From an uncultured Eggerthellaceae bacterium (lineage in GTDB: Bacteria; Actinomycetota; Coriobacteriia; Coriobacteriales; Eggerthellaceae), in assembly GCA_958452575.1 (NCBI GenBank), contig CAUDUM010000006.1, positions 129,477-193,476 of the forward strand: 64,000 bases of DNA. Direction: 5' to 3'. Position 1 is the stretch's first letter. Every line of letters begins with the position of its first letter. Positions 34,808 to 42,520 of this stretch are shown here, piece by piece. The position numbers and the translations under genes are program-made. The notes under the pieces are model-generated. The model was not told the origin of the DNA. It made no database searches and was given only the letters and a program-made list of their open reading frames with translations.

Positions 34808-35425
34808 CTACAGATCGACGCGGACCTTGCGGTCCTCGCCCACCGTGATGCGCCCCTCGGCCAGCTGGCGCAGCACGCGCGGGTACAGCACGTGCTCGAC
34901 GGCATGGATGGCGGTCTCCAGCTGATCGACCGTCCAACCCTCCTCGACGCGCACCGGCTCCTGGGCCACGATGGGGCCTTTGTCGTAATCCTCGTTGGCG
35001 AAATGCACCGTCACGCCCGTCACCTTGACGCCCGCGTCGAAGGCGTCCTGGATGGCGTGCGCGCCCTTGAACGACGGCAGGAGCGCGGGATGCAGGTTGA
35101 GCACGCGGTCGGGAAACGCGTCCAGCATCACGGGGGTGACCTTGCGCATGTAGCCCGCCATCACGACATACTCGGCTCCCGCCTCGCGCAGCGCCTCGAC
35201 GATCTGGGCGTCGGCCGCCTCGACGTCGGCGTATTTTTGGCGGTTCATCACAAGGACGGGGATGCCCGCGCGCTGCGCGCGCTCGATGCCGTAGGCGTCG
35301 GGGCGCGACGAGACCACCTTCACGATGTCCACCGGCAAGCCGTCTTCGCTGACGGCGTCGATGATCGCCTGCAAGTTGGTGCCGCTGCCCGACAGCAGCA
35401 CGCCGATCTTCAAGGGTTCGGCCAT
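34808..35425 (-). CDS. purN: Phosphoribosylglycinamide formyltransferase
   Basis: A 205-residue enzyme transferring the formyl group from 10-formyl-THF to GAR. GVLLSGSGTNLQAIIDAV begins the phosphate-binding loop. NLHPALLPSFKGAHAIQDAF holds the catalytic Asn and His, and VHFANEDYDKGPIVAQ the Asp region. The ATG at 35425 has AGGAGG five bases upstream. The frame stays open far upstream, but only as antisense to the molybdoenzyme gene. Confidence 0.96.
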   Translation of the reverse strand: MAEPLKIGVLLSGSGTNLQAIIDAVSEDGLPVDIVKVVSSRPDAYGIERAQRAGIPVLVMNRQKYADVEAADAQIVEALREAGAEYVVMAGYMRKVTPVMLDAFPDRVLNLHPALLPSFKGAHAIQDAFDAGVKVTGVTVHFANEDYDKGPIVAQEPVRVEEGWTVDQLETAIHAVEHVLYPRVLRQLAEGRITVGEDRKVRVDL

Positions 35426-35626
35426 GGGAGCCTCCTCGGATCCGCGGCAAGCGCGATGCTTCCCGCCCAGGTACGAAACGAATCCAGTATAGCGGACAAT
35501 CCGCACCGAGCCGCCCGGTAGGACCCGATCTGCGCAGCGCCCCCATCGACAAGCGCGCGCGGCGGGACTAGCATACGGATCAGACGAAAAACGAGCTGAC
35601 AAGCAATCGCAAAACGAGGGGGCACC

Positions 35627-37708
35627 ATGAGCAAGAAAGCGATCTGCGGCCTGTGCCAGGGCGCATGCGACGTGATCGTGGACATCGAGGACGGGCGCAT
35701 CGCCAAGGTGCGCGCCGACAAGGACTCGCCGCGGGGACGCGTGTGCCCGCGCGGGGCGCGCACGGCGGATGCCCTGTACGGCGAGGCGCGCATCCTGCAC
35801 CCGATGATCCGCGAGGGAGAACGCGGCGAGGGCAGGTTGCGCCCCGCGACCTGGGACGAGGCGCTCGACCGCGCCGCCGAGCTCATCCGCGGAGTCATCG
35901 GCAGACACGGGGCCCGCGCGTTCGCGACGTATTTCGGCCGCGGCATCCTGGGCACGCCGGTGGCGCGCATGCAAAAGGGCGCCGAGGCGTTCGCGGGCCG
36001 TTTGGGATCCCCCAATGACACCTCGTGCTCGTCGATCTGCAATCTGTCCGCCAACACGATCGTCCCCCAGACGACGTTCGGCCTGGCCACGCGTCAGATG
36101 CTCTTCGACATCGAGCACGCCGACGTCATCGTGTGCTGGGGCAAGAACCCCGCCAGCGACGAGGGGCCGCGCACGCTGCTCAAGCGCATCAAGGCGGCGC
36201 AGAAGCGCGGTGCGCATCTCATCGCGGTTGACCCGCGCCTGACGGGCATCGGCGAGCTCGCTGACTGGTGGGTGCCGGTGCGCCCCGGCTCCGATGGAGC
36301 GCTCGCGCTGGCGCTGCTCAAGGTGATCATCGCGGAAGGACGCTACGACCATGAGTTCGTGCGCGACTTCACGCGCGGGTTCGACGAGCTCGCCGCCTAT
36401 CTGGACACCCTGTCGCTCGACGTCCTGTCGCGCCAATGCGGCATCCCGCTCGACGATATCCGCAGGCTCGCCGACGTCCTGGCCTCCACGACGCGCGCGC
36501 CGCTGGTGTTCTACACCGGCATCGAATACCAGGCCTCCGCGCTCCGCAACGCGCGCGCCATCTGGACGCTCTGGGCGATCACGGGCAAGCTGGACGCGGA
36601 GGGCGGCGTGTTCTTCCGCATGAAGGGCGTCAAGACGATGCCCGGCAACCGCTTGGCGGAAGGAGCCGAGGAGCCGATCGGCTATCGCGAGTTCCCCCTG
36701 TTCCACCGCTACATGGGGCAGGGCGACCTCATCCGGTTCCCGCACGCGGTGCTCGAGGACGATCCCTACCCTGTTCGCGGACTGCTGGTCACGGGCGGCT
36801 CGCCGTCGACCACCTTCCCCGACAGCGCAACCTGGAGACGCGCCTACGCCAAGCTGGAGTGCCTCATCGCCATCGACCGGTTCTACACCGAGGAGTGCCG
36901 CTGGGCCGATGTCGTCCTGCCCGCCGCATCGCTGTTCGAGACGCCGCGCCTGGCGTTCGGACCCGAAGGCGCGTTCGTGCGCGACCCTGTCGTGGCGCCT
37001 GCCGGCGAGGCGCGCAACGACGTGCTGATCATGGCGGGCATCGCCGAGCGGCTCGGCACCGACGAGGGCCTGCCGCACAACGACGGGGAGCTAAGGGAGT
37101 GGATGGTGGCAGGCGCGGTGACGCCCTATACCGACATGTGGACGCGCAAGGTGCCCCAGGACGCGGAGTTCCGCAAGTACGCTTCGGGTGCGCTGCGCGC
37201 CGATGGGCAGCCCGGGTTTCCCACGCCGTCGGGCAAGCTCGAGATCGCTTCGACGGTTTTGGAGGAGCTCGGCATCGAGCCTTTGTCCAAGTACACGGAC
37301 ATCCACGACTTCATGGGCGAACCGGAGGATGAGTGGCCGTTCCTGCTGTCCACCGGCGCCCGCGACGATGCGCGCATGGGAGCGTTCGGCGCGAACATCC
37401 CCGACATCGCCAAGCTCGACGACCCGCATGCCGAGATCTGCGCCGAGGATGCGGCGGAGCTGGGCATCTCCGACGAGGACCGGGTGCGCGTGAGCACCCG
37501 TTACGGAAGCCTGGTCGTCCCCGCGCGCATCGCCGGCATGGCGCGCGGCGCGGTGCACCTGCCCCACGGCGGCGGCAGCGCCTATATGGCGCCCGCCTGG
37601 CGCGACGGCAACTGCAACGACCTGGCCAGCCTGGACGCCGTCGATCCCGACACCGGCTTCGCCCTGATCAAAACCCTGCCCTGCAAGGTGGAGAAGGTCG
37701 CCGAGTAG
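35627..37708 (+). CDS. Molybdopterin-dependent oxidoreductase (DMSO reductase family), orphan, no Tat signal
   Basis: A 693-residue catalytic subunit. The N-terminal [4Fe-4S] site is C7-C10-C14-C40 (CGLCQGAC and RVCPRG). Residues 128-140 (SPNDTSCSSICNL) hold the likely Mo ligand, C134 or C138 (or a Ser). MPT-binding segments are CWGKNPASDEGPRT, VTGGSPSTTFPDS and, in the C-terminal barrel, RVSTRYGSLVVPA. There is no Tat leader, so it is expected in the cytoplasm. No small Fe-S or membrane-anchor subunit gene follows. The start has GAGGGGG. Substrate unknown. Confidence 0.9.
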   Translation: MSKKAICGLCQGACDVIVDIEDGRIAKVRADKDSPRGRVCPRGARTADALYGEARILHPMIREGERGEGRLRPATWDEALDRAAELIRGVIGRHGARAFATYFGRGILGTPVARMQKGAEAFAGRLGSPNDTSCSSICNLSANTIVPQTTFGLATRQMLFDIEHADVIVCWGKNPASDEGPRTLLKRIKAAQKRGAHLIAVDPRLTGIGELADWWVPVRPGSDGALALALLKVIIAEGRYDHEFVRDFTRGFDELAAYLDTLSLDVLSRQCGIPLDDIRRLADVLASTTRAPLVFYTGIEYQASALRNARAIWTLWAITGKLDAEGGVFFRMKGVKTMPGNRLAEGAEEPIGYREFPLFHRYMGQGDLIRFPHAVLEDDPYPVRGLLVTGGSPSTTFPDSATWRRAYAKLECLIAIDRFYTEECRWADVVLPAASLFETPRLAFGPEGAFVRDPVVAPAGEARNDVLIMAGIAERLGTDEGLPHNDGELREWMVAGAVTPYTDMWTRKVPQDAEFRKYASGALRADGQPGFPTPSGKLEIASTVLEELGIEPLSKYTDIHDFMGEPEDEWPFLLSTGARDDARMGAFGANIPDIAKLDDPHAEICAEDAAELGISDEDRVRVSTRYGSLVVPARIAGMARGAVHLPHGGGSAYMAPAWRDGNCNDLASLDAVDPDTGFALIKTLPCKVEKVAE

Positions 37709-37746
37709 CGGAGCCCGCCGCGCGCTGCCAGGCTTTCGCGCCTGGA

Positions 37747-37896
37747 TGCCATCTATTGCGGAGAATGCGACAATCCGCGCTTTCCCCAGAAGCCGAACCG
37801 TCGCATTCTCCGCTCAAGTTGGCATATTGCGCCGCAGTGGAGCCAATGCGCTGCCCCCACGCACCTCGAACGTCGCATTCTGCGAAAAACATGGCA
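37747..37896. repeat. 25-bp inverted repeat with a third copy
   Basis: 37747-37771 and 37800-37824 are inverted copies agreeing in 21 of 25 positions, with core GCGGAGAATGCGAC. A third copy, same orientation as the second, lies at 37872-37896 (core GTCGCATTCTGCG). It fills the gap downstream of the molybdoenzyme gene. Confidence 0.75.
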
Positions 37897-37946
37897 TCGA
37901 ATTGAAAAAGCCTGGAAGCAAGCAGCGAAATGTCGGCAGAGAGCGG

Positions 37947-38033
37947 CTTCGTCAGAAGCTCATCCTCTCCTGCCAGATCGTCCTGTACGTCGAACGGGTG
38001 ATGAACACGTCGCTGGCTATTCCTGAGGAATAG
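37947..38033 (+). pseudogene. Fossil C terminus of a PucR-type regulator
   Basis: The translation here reads LRQKLILSCQIVLYVERVMN, then TSLAIPEE and a stop. It matches the end of the intact regulator at 24.3 kb (LRQKLILSCQVILYIERAMN) nearly residue for residue. The rest of the gene is missing; the upstream sequence is the repeat cluster. It is a decayed paralogue, same strand as and about 240 bases after the molybdoenzyme gene, which it may once have regulated. Confidence 0.8.
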
Positions 38034-38060
38034 GAGACCGAATCAACCCCCGAAGAAACG

Positions 38061-38103
38061 AGCGCCCCGGAACGCGGTTCGAGCCGCGTTCCGGGGCGCT
38101 TTG
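38061..38103. terminator. Strong bidirectional terminator
   Basis: AGCGCCCCGGAACGCGG and CCGCGTTCCGGGGCGCT form a 17-bp stem with a 6-base loop, between the fossil and the end of purM. Short T-rich tracts lie on both sides. Confidence 0.8.
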
Positions 38104-38127
38104 ACTGGTGCAGGAATCGTCGAGCCG

Positions 38128-39177
38128 TTAGGCGTACTGGACAACTCCGGTGCCGGAGGTCGTCTTGCCGACGACGACAGGGTCCTCGCCTGCCGCGCGC
38201 AGGTTGTCCATCACGGCATCCACCTGAGCGGGATCGACGAGCAGGATCATGCCCAAGCCCATGTTGAACGTCTTGCGCGCCTCCTCATCCGAAAGGCCGG
38301 CTGCCTTGCAGCCCAGCTCGATGACGGCGGGCACCTCCCACGCGCCGGGCTCGACAACGGCGTCGAGCGTGGCGGGCAGCGCACGGTTCAGGTTCTCGGT
38401 GATGCCGCCGCCCGTGATGTGCGCCAACGCGTGCACCGCACCGGGCAGCGCGCGCAGGCAGCCCAGGACGGGCTTGACGTAGATGCGCGTCGGCGCGAGC
38501 AGCGCTTCGCCCAACGGGCGTCCGCCCAGCTCGTCGCAGGGAGCGGAAAGCTCCTCGGCGGACTTGCCCTCGACGAGGACGCGGCGCACCAGCGAGTATC
38601 CGTTGGAATGGAAGCCGCTGGACTTAAGGCCCACCAGCACGTCGCCCTCGCGCACGTTGTCGGGGCCGATCATCTTGGGACGGTCCACCACGCCCACCGT
38701 GAAGCCCGACAGGTCGTAGTCGTCGGGATCCATCACGCCGGGATGCTCCGCCATCTCGCCGCCGACGAGCGCGCAGCCCGCCTGGCGGCAGCCCTCGGCG
38801 ATGCCGCCGACGACGTTGGCCACATGCTCGCGGCGCAGCTTGCCGATCGCGATGTAGTCCAGGAAGAACAGAGGCTCGGCGCCGCAGGCCAGGATATCGT
38901 TCACGCACATGGCCACCAGGTCGATGCCCACCGTGTCATGCTTATCCAGAAGCTGCGCCAGCTTGAGCTTGGTGCCCACGCCGTCGGTTCCGGAGATCAT
39001 GATCGGGTCTTCCATATCCTTGAACGCCGCGGCGCTGAACAGCCCGCCGAAGCCGCCGATATCGCCGATGACCTCGGGGCGATAGGTGGAGTGCACGGCG
39101 TCTTTGATAGCGTCGACCGCCGCCGCGCCTTCCTCGATATCAACGCCCGCTTCGGCGTAGGTGATCTGCTTGTCCAT
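38128..39177 (-). CDS. purM: Phosphoribosylformylglycinamidine cyclo-ligase (AIR synthetase)
   Basis: A 349-residue PurM/SelD-fold enzyme closing the imidazole ring. SGTDGVGTKLKLAQLLDKHD, VGIDLVAMCVNDILACGAEP, GLKSSGFHSNGYSLVRR and HITGGGITENLNRALP are all present. The start at 39177 follows AAAGGA. A 193-base gap with a duplicated sequence separates it from purF on the same strand, so it may have its own promoter. Confidence 0.97.
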   Translation of the reverse strand: MDKQITYAEAGVDIEEGAAAVDAIKDAVHSTYRPEVIGDIGGFGGLFSAAAFKDMEDPIMISGTDGVGTKLKLAQLLDKHDTVGIDLVAMCVNDILACGAEPLFFLDYIAIGKLRREHVANVVGGIAEGCRQAGCALVGGEMAEHPGVMDPDDYDLSGFTVGVVDRPKMIGPDNVREGDVLVGLKSSGFHSNGYSLVRRVLVEGKSAEELSAPCDELGGRPLGEALLAPTRIYVKPVLGCLRALPGAVHALAHITGGGITENLNRALPATLDAVVEPGAWEVPAVIELGCKAAGLSDEEARKTFNMGLGMILLVDPAQVDAVMDNLRAAGEDPVVVGKTTSGTGVVQYA

Positions 39178-39237
39178 TGGAATCCTTTCCGCTGGGTCGA
39201 ATCGTCATGCGTCCATTATACGATGCGCGAAAACGAG

Positions 39238-39292
39238 AAAAAGCACCTGGCCCCTTTTCTCATGGTGAAAAAGCGCCTGTCTTTTTCCTTGG
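39238..39292. repeat. Imperfect direct repeat upstream of purM
   Basis: AAAAAGCACCTG at 39238 and AAAAAGCGCCTG at 39268 each begin a roughly 25-27-base unit containing a TTTT tract and ending in TGG. Two copies are 30 bases apart. They lie in the gap between purF and purM and could be a regulator-binding pair. Confidence 0.45.
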
Positions 39293-39370
39293 CGCGGAAC
39301 CCCTCCCTTCCGGGAGACGGGAAAACCTTCGCGCCTCTATATCCAAACGCGGCAGAAGGGCCGTCCTCTG

Positions 39371-40855
39371 TCACGCCTTGAGCTTCCGCAGCTCCTCCTG
39401 CCACTTCGGCGACACCTCGCCGGCGTCGAGGAAGCTGCGGCGGCGCATCGGCTCGGGGATGTCCACCGCGTACTCGCCCGAGAAACACGCGTCGCAAAAT
39501 CCCGGATGGTCGGCGCTCACCGCCTCGTACAGGCCGGGAAGCGAGATGTAGGCGAGCGAATCCGCGCCGATCCAACGGCACTGCTCCTCTAGCGTCAGGT
39601 TGGCGGATATCAGCTGGTCCTGGGTGTCGGTGTCGATGCCGTAGAAGCACGGCCATTTGACCTCGGGCGACTCGATGCGCAGATGCACCTCAGCCGCGCC
39701 CGCCTCGCGCAGCATCTGCACGAGCTTCTTGGACGTGTTGCCGCGCACGATGCTGTCGTCGACGACCACCAGGCGCTTGCCCGCGATGACCGACGGCAGC
39801 GGATTGAGCTTGAGGCGGATGCCCAACTGGCGCATCGCCTGCGTCGGCTGGATGAACGTGCGGCCCACGTAGCGGTTCTTCACGATGCCGTCCGAATACG
39901 GGATGCCGCTCTCCTCGGCATAGCCCATCGCGCCCGGCACGCCCGAATCCGGCACGCCCAGCACAAGGTCCGCTTCGACTGGCGCCTCGCGCGCCAGGAT
40001 GCGGCCCATCGCACGGCGCGCCTGGTAGACGCTGCGTCCGTCCATCACCGAGTCGGGGCGCGCGAAGTACACGTACTCGAAGATGCACGCCGCGCGACGG
40101 CGCGGCGCGACGGCCTGCTCGCTGGAGACGCCGTCCCTGTTGAAGCGCACCATCTCGCCCGGCTCGACGTCGCGCACGTACTCGGCGCCCACGATGTCAA
40201 GGCCGCACGTCTCGGACGACACAACCCAGCCGCGCTCCTCGGGCAGCTTGCCGATGACCAGCGGACGGATGCCGTTGGGATCGCGGAACGCATAGAGCGA
40301 ATCGGGGCTTGCCAGCACCATCGCGTAGGCGCCCTCGAGCTTCTCCATCACGCCGCGGATGCCGTCGCGCAGATGGTGCGTCTCGCGCGTGATCTTGCCG
40401 ATCAGCTTGGCGGCCACCTCCGAATCGGTGCCGGCGCGCAGATGCTCCCCCGCCTCGATGAGACGGGCGCGAATGGCGTTGGTGTTGACCAGCGTGCCGT
40501 TGTGCGCGAGCGCGATCAGCACCTCGTCAATCGCGGAGATGTGAGGTTGCGCCGCTTCCCACGATCCGCCGCCGCTCGTCGAATAGCGCGCGTGACCAAC
40601 CGCGACGAAGCCCTCGAGCGCGGCGAGGCTCGCCTCGTCGAACACCTGGGTCACCAGTCCCAGATCCTTGGTCACCATGACGGTCTCGCCGTCGCCGACG
40701 GCGATGCCGGCGCTTTCCTGACCGCGATGCTGCAGCGCCTGCAGCCCGAAGCAGGTCATGCGCGCAACGTCCTCGCCGGGGGCGAACACGCCGAAGACGG
40801 CGCACTCCTCCTCCATGCGATCGGGGCGCCCGCCGGGAAATACCGAAGTGCTCAT
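39371..40855 (-). CDS. purF: Amidophosphoribosyltransferase
   Basis: A 494-residue enzyme committing PRPP to purine synthesis. The mature N-terminal nucleophile is C18 in EEECAVFGVFAP, so a propeptide of 17 residues is expected to be removed. The glutaminase part has QHRGQESAGIAV and the PRTase part VVDDSIVRGNTSKKLV. Cysteines in CIFEYVYF and FCDACFSGEY match the [4Fe-4S]-containing B. subtilis type. The ATG overlaps the stop of the upstream sortase gene (ATGA), so translation is coupled to it. Confidence 0.97.
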   Translation of the reverse strand: MSTSVFPGGRPDRMEEECAVFGVFAPGEDVARMTCFGLQALQHRGQESAGIAVGDGETVMVTKDLGLVTQVFDEASLAALEGFVAVGHARYSTSGGGSWEAAQPHISAIDEVLIALAHNGTLVNTNAIRARLIEAGEHLRAGTDSEVAAKLIGKITRETHHLRDGIRGVMEKLEGAYAMVLASPDSLYAFRDPNGIRPLVIGKLPEERGWVVSSETCGLDIVGAEYVRDVEPGEMVRFNRDGVSSEQAVAPRRRAACIFEYVYFARPDSVMDGRSVYQARRAMGRILAREAPVEADLVLGVPDSGVPGAMGYAEESGIPYSDGIVKNRYVGRTFIQPTQAMRQLGIRLKLNPLPSVIAGKRLVVVDDSIVRGNTSKKLVQMLREAGAAEVHLRIESPEVKWPCFYGIDTDTQDQLISANLTLEEQCRWIGADSLAYISLPGLYEAVSADHPGFCDACFSGEYAVDIPEPMRRRSFLDAGEVSPKWQEELRKLKA

Positions 40856-42201
40856 GCTGCTGCCAACTCCTCCGAAGCCGCGGACACGGCATCCTGCGCC
40901 GCGCCCTCATCCGCCTTGTTCCCCCCGCCTGCCGCGTGCTCGCCGGCCACTGTGGTGTCGTCGATGTACGCGAACAGCACGTACCTGCCGTCGCTGGGCA
41001 GGTTGTCGCAGGTGACGAACGCGAAGGTGCGGTCGATATCCTCCGCGGCGGGAAGCTCGCCCTCCGGAGCGGACACGCTTCGGTCCATCTTGTCCTGAAC
41101 GTATTCGGCCTGCTCGGCATCGTCGGCGAACGACACCTGCGCCAGCGGGTCGTCGGGAGCGCAATGCACCAGCGAGAACGTGCGCAGCTTGTAGTTGCCC
41201 TGCGGCGTCAGCAGGTACACGTCGCGATACGCGTTGAACTGCGCGGGGTCGGTGAAGCTGCCGAAGCACGAGAACATATCGCCGCTGTTGAGGTTGTGCC
41301 CGTAGATGACGTTGTTGGCATCGGAGAAATCGCCCTTGTTGGCAGCCTGCAGGAAGATGGTGCCGAACGTGGCGCCCCAGCCGCGCTCGCCGTTGAAGTC
41401 GTAATACAGGTAATGCTCGTCGTCCTCGCCTTGGACGATGGGATAGTTGACGACGGTGTCGGGGATGTAGATCCAGCCCACGATGTCGGGGTTGATGGCG
41501 CGCAACGCGTCCCAATCAACCTGAAGATCCGCAAGCGCGGTGCCCTGGACGTCGCTGGGAGCCTCGAAGGCCTGGTCGGCGATCTTGTCGTAGGAGTTCT
41601 GGCCCCGCCAGTAGGAGAAGACGAGCGCGCCCAGCACGGCGAGCGACGCGATGAGCACGACGAGCGCGATCCAGAAGACGACGCGCCACGGGCCGCCCTT
41701 CTTGCCGCCCTTGCCCCCCTTGCCGTTCGGCTGGACGGGGCGGTACCCCGATCCATCGTTGCTGCGGCGATAGGCCTGCGCGGATGCGGAGGCATGGGAA
41801 GCGGCGGCGCTGCTGCCGGACTGGCGCGCAGCGGGCATCGCCATCTGCCGCACCGTCCGCTGCTGCGCGGGTTGGGCAGGCCGTCCGGCCATCCTCTGCT
41901 GCGCAGGTTGAACGGGCTGCTGCCCAGTGGATCGAGCAGACTGCTGGCCGACGGCGCGCTGGCGCGCCGGATCGGGCTGAGCGGACCGCCGTCCCGCAAC
42001 GCGGCTCTGCGCGGATTGCTGTCCGACCGAAGCCCCGACATGCCGCCCGCGCTGCTCGAAGCCGCCCGCCTGCCGAGACGCCGAGCCGTCCTGCCCCTGC
42101 GGGGACGGGACGCGTCCGTGCGTACCGCGCGAGGCGTAAGCGGAGTCGCGCCAGCCCTGTTCGGAGGACCCGTCGGGATTCCTTCGCTGATGATCTGCCA
42201 C
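40852..42201 (-). CDS. Class B sortase with a long cytoplasmic N-terminal tail
   Basis: A 449-residue membrane-anchored transpeptidase. It starts at GTG (42201) with AAAGGG upstream. Residues 1-170 are Gln/Ala/Arg-rich low complexity, 172-197 a transmembrane helix, and the rest the extracellular sortase fold: NYPIVQGEDDEHYLYYDFNG (the class B signature), H302 in YGHN, C398 in FVTCDNL and R406 in DGRYVL. It cuts a sorting signal and links proteins to the wall or into pili. No LPxTG-type substrate gene is nearby. Its stop overlaps purF, an odd partnership. Confidence 0.9.
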   Translation of the reverse strand: MADHQRRNPDGSSEQGWRDSAYASRGTHGRVPSPQGQDGSASRQAGGFEQRGRHVGASVGQQSAQSRVAGRRSAQPDPARQRAVGQQSARSTGQQPVQPAQQRMAGRPAQPAQQRTVRQMAMPAARQSGSSAAASHASASAQAYRRSNDGSGYRPVQPNGKGGKGGKKGGPWRVVFWIALVVLIASLAVLGALVFSYWRGQNSYDKIADQAFEAPSDVQGTALADLQVDWDALRAINPDIVGWIYIPDTVVNYPIVQGEDDEHYLYYDFNGERGWGATFGTIFLQAANKGDFSDANNVIYGHNLNSGDMFSCFGSFTDPAQFNAYRDVYLLTPQGNYKLRTFSLVHCAPDDPLAQVSFADDAEQAEYVQDKMDRSVSAPEGELPAAEDIDRTFAFVTCDNLPSDGRYVLFAYIDDTTVAGEHAAGGGNKADEGAAQDAVSAASEELAAA

Positions 42202-42297
42202 GGTCAGCCCTTTCGTGTCAAAAGCCGGTCCTGCGCCCCTGCGCGGCGCTCTCGTGCATCTTACGCAACGCATCGCCGAATCGAGCCGGAAAACAGA

Positions 42298-42324
42298 AAA
42301 CCGCCCGTAATCTACGGGCGGTTT
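42298..42324 (-). terminator. Intrinsic terminator of the 37-residue gene
   Basis: AAACCGCCCGTA and TACGGGCGGTTT pair in a perfect 12-bp stem with a 3-base loop. On the minus strand TCTGTTTTC follows. It lies 22 bases past the stop. Confidence 0.85.
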
Positions 42325-42346
42325 GCCAATCGGATCTTTGCCGAAT

Positions 42347-42460
42347 CTACTTCTTCTTCATCTCGTCGATGAAGCCCTTGATGATGAACGCCACGATGAT
42401 GACGACGATGATCGCCACGATGACCGGGATGGTCCATCCGGGAAGAAAGCTAAGGTCCAT
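42347..42460 (-). CDS. 37-residue single-pass membrane protein
   Basis: An ATG at 42460 with AGAAGG nine bases upstream begins MDLSFLPGWTIPVIVAIIVV, a long hydrophobic run, then IKGFIDEMKKK and a stop. It has a short exterior N terminus and a Lys-rich cytoplasmic end. Good start site, own terminator and membrane-protein composition make it a real small gene. An in-frame ATG three codons earlier is too close to the site. Function unknown; it sits between the PPK2 and sortase genes on the same strand. Confidence 0.75.
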   Translation of the reverse strand: MDLSFLPGWTIPVIVAIIVVIIVAFIIKGFIDEMKKK

Positions 42461-42520
42461 TTGAAACATCCTTCTCTCAAGCACGCTCGCAAACAGCTCG
42501 CATGCGCGGTTACTCCCCCA

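Noticed and set aside
35426..37078. Long minus-strand frame upstream of purN that would give a 756-residue protein
   Set aside because: It is antisense to the molybdoenzyme gene, shows no domain, and purN has a clear start with AGGAGG at 35425.
39178..39370. Purine riboswitch before purM
   Set aside because: The conserved three-helix core of the guanine/adenine riboswitch is not present; only an imperfect direct repeat is seen.
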